From Bacteroidales bacterium (lineage in GTDB: Bacteria; Bacteroidota; Bacteroidia; Bacteroidales; Marinilabiliaceae): DNA of 17,015 bases. Each line of letters starts with the position of its first letter. Position 1 is the stretch's first letter. The notes under the pieces are model-generated. The model had not been told where the DNA came from, did not search any database, and saw nothing but the letters and a program-made list of their open reading frames with translations. Location of the stretch: positions 1 through 17,015 of the forward strand of contig CAAFWU010000018.1 of assembly GCA_900766825.1 (NCBI GenBank). The letters run 5' to 3'. Positions 14,278 through 17,015 of this stretch are shown here, one piece after another. A program made the position numbers and the translations under genes.

Positions 14278-14733
14278 TCAGAAGTTTGCCATAAAGTCCT
14301 GAATCTCTTTATAGGCACTCTCTAAACGTAGCATGTTGTCTATCATAAAGTGTATCATCTCAGGCCACTTTTCTTTGTCGTATATGTCGCCTTCTGTCTC
14401 CACGTAGATGCGTGCCACAGTGTTACCAGCTTCGCGCACAAACTCTCGGTCCCATATAACCTCTTGTTCAAAGTGACGTTCAATCAATGTTTTACACTTA
14501 AGTAACTTATCCCACAAGGCAGCATCTTTGCTTTCTGAGTGGGTGTTAATTTCCAAGGCTACCATTGTTCGACCTTGGCTTACGTCGAAACGCAAGTCCA
14601 ATCCTTTAACGCTTGTGCGGTTCCCGAGCCAACGTATAGGTTTGCCATTCTGTCCGGGAATACGTCGGGATTTGCTTTCCAACTTATGCCAAAAGGCATG
14701 GCGTATCTCTTGAGCCTCTTCTTTTGAGTACAT
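14278..14733 (-). CDS. DUF4268-type protein of unknown function
   Basis: 151 residues, cytoplasmic, no signal peptide or membrane helix. The layout fits DUF4268 proteins of Bacteroidota: N-terminal YSKEEAQEIRHAFWHKLE, then NGKPIRWLGNRTSVKGLDLRFDV, a VALEIN strand, a charged middle, and a C-terminal WPEMIHFMIDNMLRLESAY helix. The family has been regarded as nuclease-fold-like, but I see no clear catalytic triad here and assign no function. Followed 108 nt later on the same strand by the K+ transporter gene, with no terminator seen between, so it may be the first gene of that operon. Confidence 0.75.
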   Translation of the reverse strand: MYSKEEAQEIRHAFWHKLESKSRRIPGQNGKPIRWLGNRTSVKGLDLRFDVSQGRTMVALEINTHSESKDAALWDKLLKCKTLIERHFEQEVIWDREFVREAGNTVARIYVETEGDIYDKEKWPEMIHFMIDNMLRLESAYKEIQDFMANF

Positions 14734-14838
14734 AGTATCTGGGGTGAGGTGAGAGTGTTTTTGTACCTTATAAACAGTAATATAAAATTGGGGTAGGGGA
14801 GACTATGGGTATGTTAATCGAAGTGCAAAGCTGTTTAA

Positions 14839-15675
14839 CTATTTCCCCTCTTTATTGTTAAGACCAATGAATGGCACGCCATTGCCCCCTTGATAAGTTG
14901 GCAGCTTGCCGTCCCATTTCTCAATGGCGTACTGCTCCACAAGTAGTTTGTTCAGCGACATGGCCACAACCCTGTTGTAGTAAGCCTCGCCATCGCCCTT
15001 TATTTTCAGTGCCTTAGCTTCGCCTTCTGCTTTGGCAATCTCTATTTTAGCATTAGCTTCGGCCTCCTTGACTTTATTCTCTGCCTTCAATGCATTCTGC
15101 ACAGCCTCGTTTTTAGCATTTATTGCCTCGGCCAGCGACGAAGGAGGCGTAATCTGCGATGTAAACTCCTCTACGATGAAGCCCTCTTTAGAGAGTGATG
15201 TCTCAAGGCGTTTGCGTACCTCGTTTTCAAACTCACCGCGGTTCGCCATCAGGTAGTCGCTTGTGTATTGGTTGGCGCAAGTACGGTAGGCCTCGTAAAT
15301 GCATGTGCGGATGTAGCCATCCTCAATTTCTGGCAACGACTTACGATATTTTGTGAACACACTTGTGGCCATGTCGGGATCCAATCTATAGGCAAGAGTA
15401 GGATCCATCATAAACGTACTCGCATCTTTGGCGTTCACGCTAAAGGGCTCATAGCTTTTGCGTTGCACAAATGTTGGGTATTCAAACACGCTCTCGGTCA
15501 GAGGATTATACCATACCCAGCCTCGGCAAGTACCCACAACACCGCCATATTGGTCGGCATCCGAACTCCACTTAGTAAACTTTATGCCAACAGAGCCAGA
15601 ATCAATTGTAGTGCAGCTACTAAGCAGCACAGCACTGCTCATAATCCCCAATATGCCAATATTTTTCAGTTTCAT
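14839..15675 (-). CDS. SPFH/prohibitin-like (Band 7) lipoprotein
   Basis: 278 residues. The N-terminus has a lipoprotein signal with lipobox LLSSC and Cys21; Thr at +2 suggests outer-membrane rather than inner-membrane retention. Residues about 25-185 have the SPFH/Band 7 pattern (TIDSGSVGIKFTKW at the start, FEYPTFVQRKSYEPFSVNAKD, TLAYRLDPD, then FENEVRKRLETSLSKEGFIVEEFTSQ). An Ala/Glu/Lys-rich helix (about 185-232, KNEAVQNALKAENKVKEAEA and on) is the typical prohibitin-type coiled coil, and a helical C-terminal part follows. SPFH proteins form membrane-anchored rings or scaffolds; most bacterial ones use a transmembrane helix, so anchoring by a lipid is of note, though Bacteroidota have related cases. 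Monocistronic as far as can be seen; function unknown. Confidence 0.88.
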   Translation of the reverse strand: MKLKNIGILGIMSSAVLLSSCTTIDSGSVGIKFTKWSSDADQYGGVVGTCRGWVWYNPLTESVFEYPTFVQRKSYEPFSVNAKDASTFMMDPTLAYRLDPDMATSVFTKYRKSLPEIEDGYIRTCIYEAYRTCANQYTSDYLMANRGEFENEVRKRLETSLSKEGFIVEEFTSQITPPSSLAEAINAKNEAVQNALKAENKVKEAEANAKIEIAKAEGEAKALKIKGDGEAYYNRVVAMSLNKLLVEQYAIEKWDGKLPTYQGGNGVPFIGLNNKEGK

Positions 15676-15951
15676 CGTCTTATATTATTTGCTTTATTTT
15701 TAATCGAAATGAGTAGTTCGATATTTTAGTTTCAAACTCACACTTCCAACTCCTAAGTTAATGTTTTTTTTTGATTTTGATATTAAATGTAGATTATGCT
15801 TAATTTCACCCAGCTCACAATCCATTTCAATACCCATTTAATCTCCGATTGAATCCACCTCAAACCATTTTCAATCAAACTTTACCTCCTCAATAAATCT
15901 TCCCTTGCTTATAGTTTTAGTAACTCACAGTCAAAAAAAATGTATGATAAG
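15676..15951. other. AT-rich spacer between the SPFH gene and the tRNA promoter
   Basis: 276 nt without a gene. It must hold the SPFH gene promoter (minus strand), but no TAnnTTTG match is visible. A small dyad ATCGAA/TTCGAT lies around 15703-15722. Nothing else stands out. Confidence 0.6.
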
Positions 15952-15982
15952 TTTGTAATATTAATTATTTTATCTACTTTTG
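15952..15982 (+). promoter_or_regulatory. Full Bacteroidota-type promoter of the tRNA-Thr/tRNA-Tyr unit
   Basis: -33 TTTG (15952-15955), a 19-nt spacer, and -7 TACTTTTG (15975-15982), an exact match to the consensus. Start would be near 15988, giving a leader of about 70 nt before the first tRNA. Confidence 0.75.
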
Positions 15983-16058
15983 TACTCGCTAAGAGTGATG
16001 AGAATTGCTGAATACCGAATTTGGTTCGAGTTGAGGTGATTGTTGTCAATCTTTTTAA

Positions 16059-16131
16059 GCCAGCATAGCTCAGTTGGTAGAGCAGCTGATTTGTAATCAG
16101 CTGGTCGTGGGTTCGAGTCCCTCTGCTGGCT
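16059..16131 (+). tRNA. tRNA-Thr (anticodon TGT)
   Basis: 73-nt cloverleaf. Acceptor GCCAGCA (16059-16065) pairs with TGCTGGC (16124-16130); discriminator T; anticodon stem GCTGA/TCAGC around loop TTTGTAA; T loop TTCGAGT. The T stem GTGGG/CCCTC has one T-T mismatch. CCA is not encoded. Confidence 0.97.
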
Positions 16132-16148
16132 CATACTTACATAATGAT

Positions 16149-16229
16149 GGGAGGTTTCCAGAGTGGTCAAATGGGACAGACTGTAAATCTGCTGCTTCGG
16201 CTTCGTAGGTTCGAATCCTTCACCTCCCA
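16149..16229 (+). tRNA. tRNA-Tyr (anticodon GTA)
   Basis: 81-nt class II tRNA. Acceptor GGGAGGT (16149-16155) pairs with ACCTCCC (16222-16228); discriminator A; anticodon loop CTGTAAA; long variable arm TGCTTCGGCTTCG; T loop TTCGAAT. CCA is not encoded. 17 nt after tRNA-Thr, followed at once by nine T (16231-16239). Confidence 0.97.
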
Positions 16230-16270
16230 CTTTTTTTTTACTTCCCCCCCTCTTTTTTTAGGTTTATGTT

Positions 16271-16302
16271 ATACAGTTGAGTGATCATCTGTATTTTTTT
16301 TT
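16271..16302 (+). terminator. Weak intrinsic terminator after the tRNA pair
   Basis: ATACAG (16271-16276) and CTGTAT (16289-16294) can pair around a 12-nt loop and run into nine T (16294-16302). The stem is short and AT-rich, so this is a modest call; the T-run straight after tRNA-Tyr could also act as an end signal. Confidence 0.45.
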
Positions 16303-16356
16303 GTACCCATTCGTTACGTAATCATACGATCTTGGTTACAAGGTGTGTGTTTTAAA

Positions 16357-16392
16357 TAAAAATGGGATGACAGGTTCTCTCTGTCACCCCAT
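16357..16392 (-). terminator. Intrinsic terminator of the XRE regulator gene
   Basis: Twelve-base arms ATGGGATGACAG (16362-16373) and CTGTCACCCCAT (16381-16392) with one mismatch and a 7-nt loop; on the minus strand followed by TTTTTATTT. About 18 nt past the regulator stop codon. Confidence 0.85.
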
Positions 16393-16409
16393 ACGAATCT
16401 TCTGCTTTT

Positions 16410-16883
16410 CTACTTCAGTTTACCAGTAAGTTCGGTAAGAATATCCAGCAGTTTGCATTTTTCGTTAGTTTGTCTATCCAGCTGTATCTTAACCTCCTGA
16501 ATCTCTTTGCGTAAGTCCTTCATTGTTTCGGTCAGTTCTTTAAACAACTCTTTTACCTCGTTGTCAGGGGTTGCTGCATTTGAGCTGTTGTTGGGGTTGG
16601 CTGTGTTGGCGGCTTGAGCAGGAGCGCGATTTATTATAACGTCGCGCGAAACAGGATTAGTTCCATCGGCCATCATGGCACCCTCGCCTGTTACGAGCCA
16701 ACCTACCGAGAGGCCGAACTTCTCGTGGAATCTGGCTGCCGTCTTCATTCCAAAATTGGTGCGACCGTTCATGAGAGCTGCAATGTAGGCTTGTGATGTT
16801 CCAAACATCTTGGCCAGATCGTATTGGGTGAGGTCCTTGAGTCTAAAGTACTCTTTAAGCAGAGCGCAATTCTCCTTTGTCAT
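16410..16883 (-). CDS. XRE-family helix-turn-helix transcriptional regulator
   Basis: 157 residues. Residues about 7-66 form a Cro/C1-type HTH: LKEYFRLKDLTQYDLAKMFG, then TSQAYIAALMNGRTNFG with the recognition helix, then AARFHEKFGLSVGWLVTGEG, the typical closing helix. A flexible Asn/Ala/Pro-rich linker (about 82-108) leads to a charged coiled coil (about 108-157, KELFKELTETMKDLRKEIQE) likely used for oligomerisation. There is no peptidase or ligand domain. Similar phage-repressor-like single-gene regulators are frequent in Bacteroidales. Its upstream region has a perfect dyad (16927-16948), a reasonable self-operator, and lies divergent to a possible plus-strand promoter at the window edge. 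Targets unknown. Confidence 0.9.
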   Translation of the reverse strand: MTKENCALLKEYFRLKDLTQYDLAKMFGTSQAYIAALMNGRTNFGMKTAARFHEKFGLSVGWLVTGEGAMMADGTNPVSRDVIINRAPAQAANTANPNNSSNAATPDNEVKELFKELTETMKDLRKEIQEVKIQLDRQTNEKCKLLDILTELTGKLK

Positions 16884-16926
16884 ATTATTTTCGGTTATGT
16901 TTATTTGATACTTATGTTTGACACTG

Positions 16927-16948
16927 TATATTGAGCCATATCAATATA
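16927..16948. promoter_or_regulatory. Perfect inverted repeat, candidate operator of the XRE regulator
   Basis: TATATTGA (16927-16934) and TCAATATA (16941-16948), eight perfect bases each side of a 6-nt spacer, 44 nt upstream of the regulator start. Size and symmetry suit a dimeric HTH repressor site. AT-rich palindromes also arise by chance, so this is inference. Confidence 0.5.
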
Positions 16949-16970
16949 ATACTCCCCAATTTTTAGACAA

Positions 16971-16998
16971 CTCAAAGAGAAAGGTTTTTATCTTTGAG
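16971..16998. promoter_or_regulatory. Second inverted repeat overlapping a plus-strand -7 box
   Basis: CTCAAAGA (16971-16978) and TCTTTGAG (16991-16998) form perfect 8-bp arms with a 12-nt spacer. The right arm contains plus-strand TATCTTTG (16989-16996), a TAnnTTTG match pointing to a gene beyond the right edge. The gene itself is not in the window. Confidence 0.4.
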
Positions 16999-17015
16999 AA
17001 ATAAGAAGAAAAAAA

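Noticed and set aside
15970..16230. 86-codon minus-strand ORF with the peptide QRDSNPRPADYKSAALPTEL
   Set aside because: It is the antisense translation of the two tRNA genes, a well-known false protein that recurs in databases.

Overview
The window comes from a Bacteroidales chromosome, probably a Prevotella- or Bacteroides-like gut or oral anaerobe. Four things support this. Rho carries the long Asn/Gln/Gly/Tyr-rich insertion typical of the group. There is a stand-alone RRM RNA-binding protein and a secreted GH2 enzyme with a DUF4982-type C-terminus. Shine-Dalgarno sites are hardly visible. Several promoters fit the Bacteroidota consensus (-33 TTTG, 19-21 nt, -7 TAnnTTTG). Family-level placement is inference. 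Nothing indicates a complete phage, plasmid, CRISPR array or insertion sequence.

Layout, left to right. (1) 1-3748, minus strand: rho followed 27 nt later by nadE, a glutamine-dependent NAD+ synthase cut by the window edge. (2) 3749-5788: a 2-kb AT-rich gene-free stretch. It holds a decayed sequence (copy A) and, at 5136-5406 on the minus strand, what look like one or two small RNA genes with their own promoters and terminators. (3) 5789-8194, minus: a secreted GH2 beta-galactosidase-type enzyme with a strong terminator. (4) 8522-8779, minus: an 85-residue RRM protein. (5) 8780-9778: another gene-poor stretch carrying copy B, a second relic collinear with copy A. (6) 9779-10195, plus: a YbgC-like hot-dog thioesterase, convergent with the next group across a shared terminator at 10231-10269. 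(7) 10298-14733, minus: a likely operon transcribed as DUF4268 protein, KtrB/TrkH K+ transporter, KtrA/TrkA regulatory subunit, threonylcarbamoyl-AMP synthase (tsaC) and ribulose-phosphate epimerase (rpe). (8) 14839-15675, minus: an SPFH/prohibitin-like lipoprotein. (9) 16059-16229, plus: tRNA-Thr(TGT) and tRNA-Tyr(GTA) behind a full consensus promoter. (10) 16410-16883, minus: an XRE-type helix-turn-helix regulator with a terminator and a dyad operator candidate.

Most of the window is housekeeping: transcription termination, NAD synthesis, K+ homeostasis, tRNA modification and the pentose-phosphate pathway. The least explained part is 5136-5406. A perfect -33/-7 promoter sits directly before an approximately 85-nt segment whose ends pair with each other and run into a U-tract, and this resembles no RNA family I can name. 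A second terminator-ended unit follows it. The pair of collinear relics (about 4895-5130 and 9340-9580) is the other unexplained structure.
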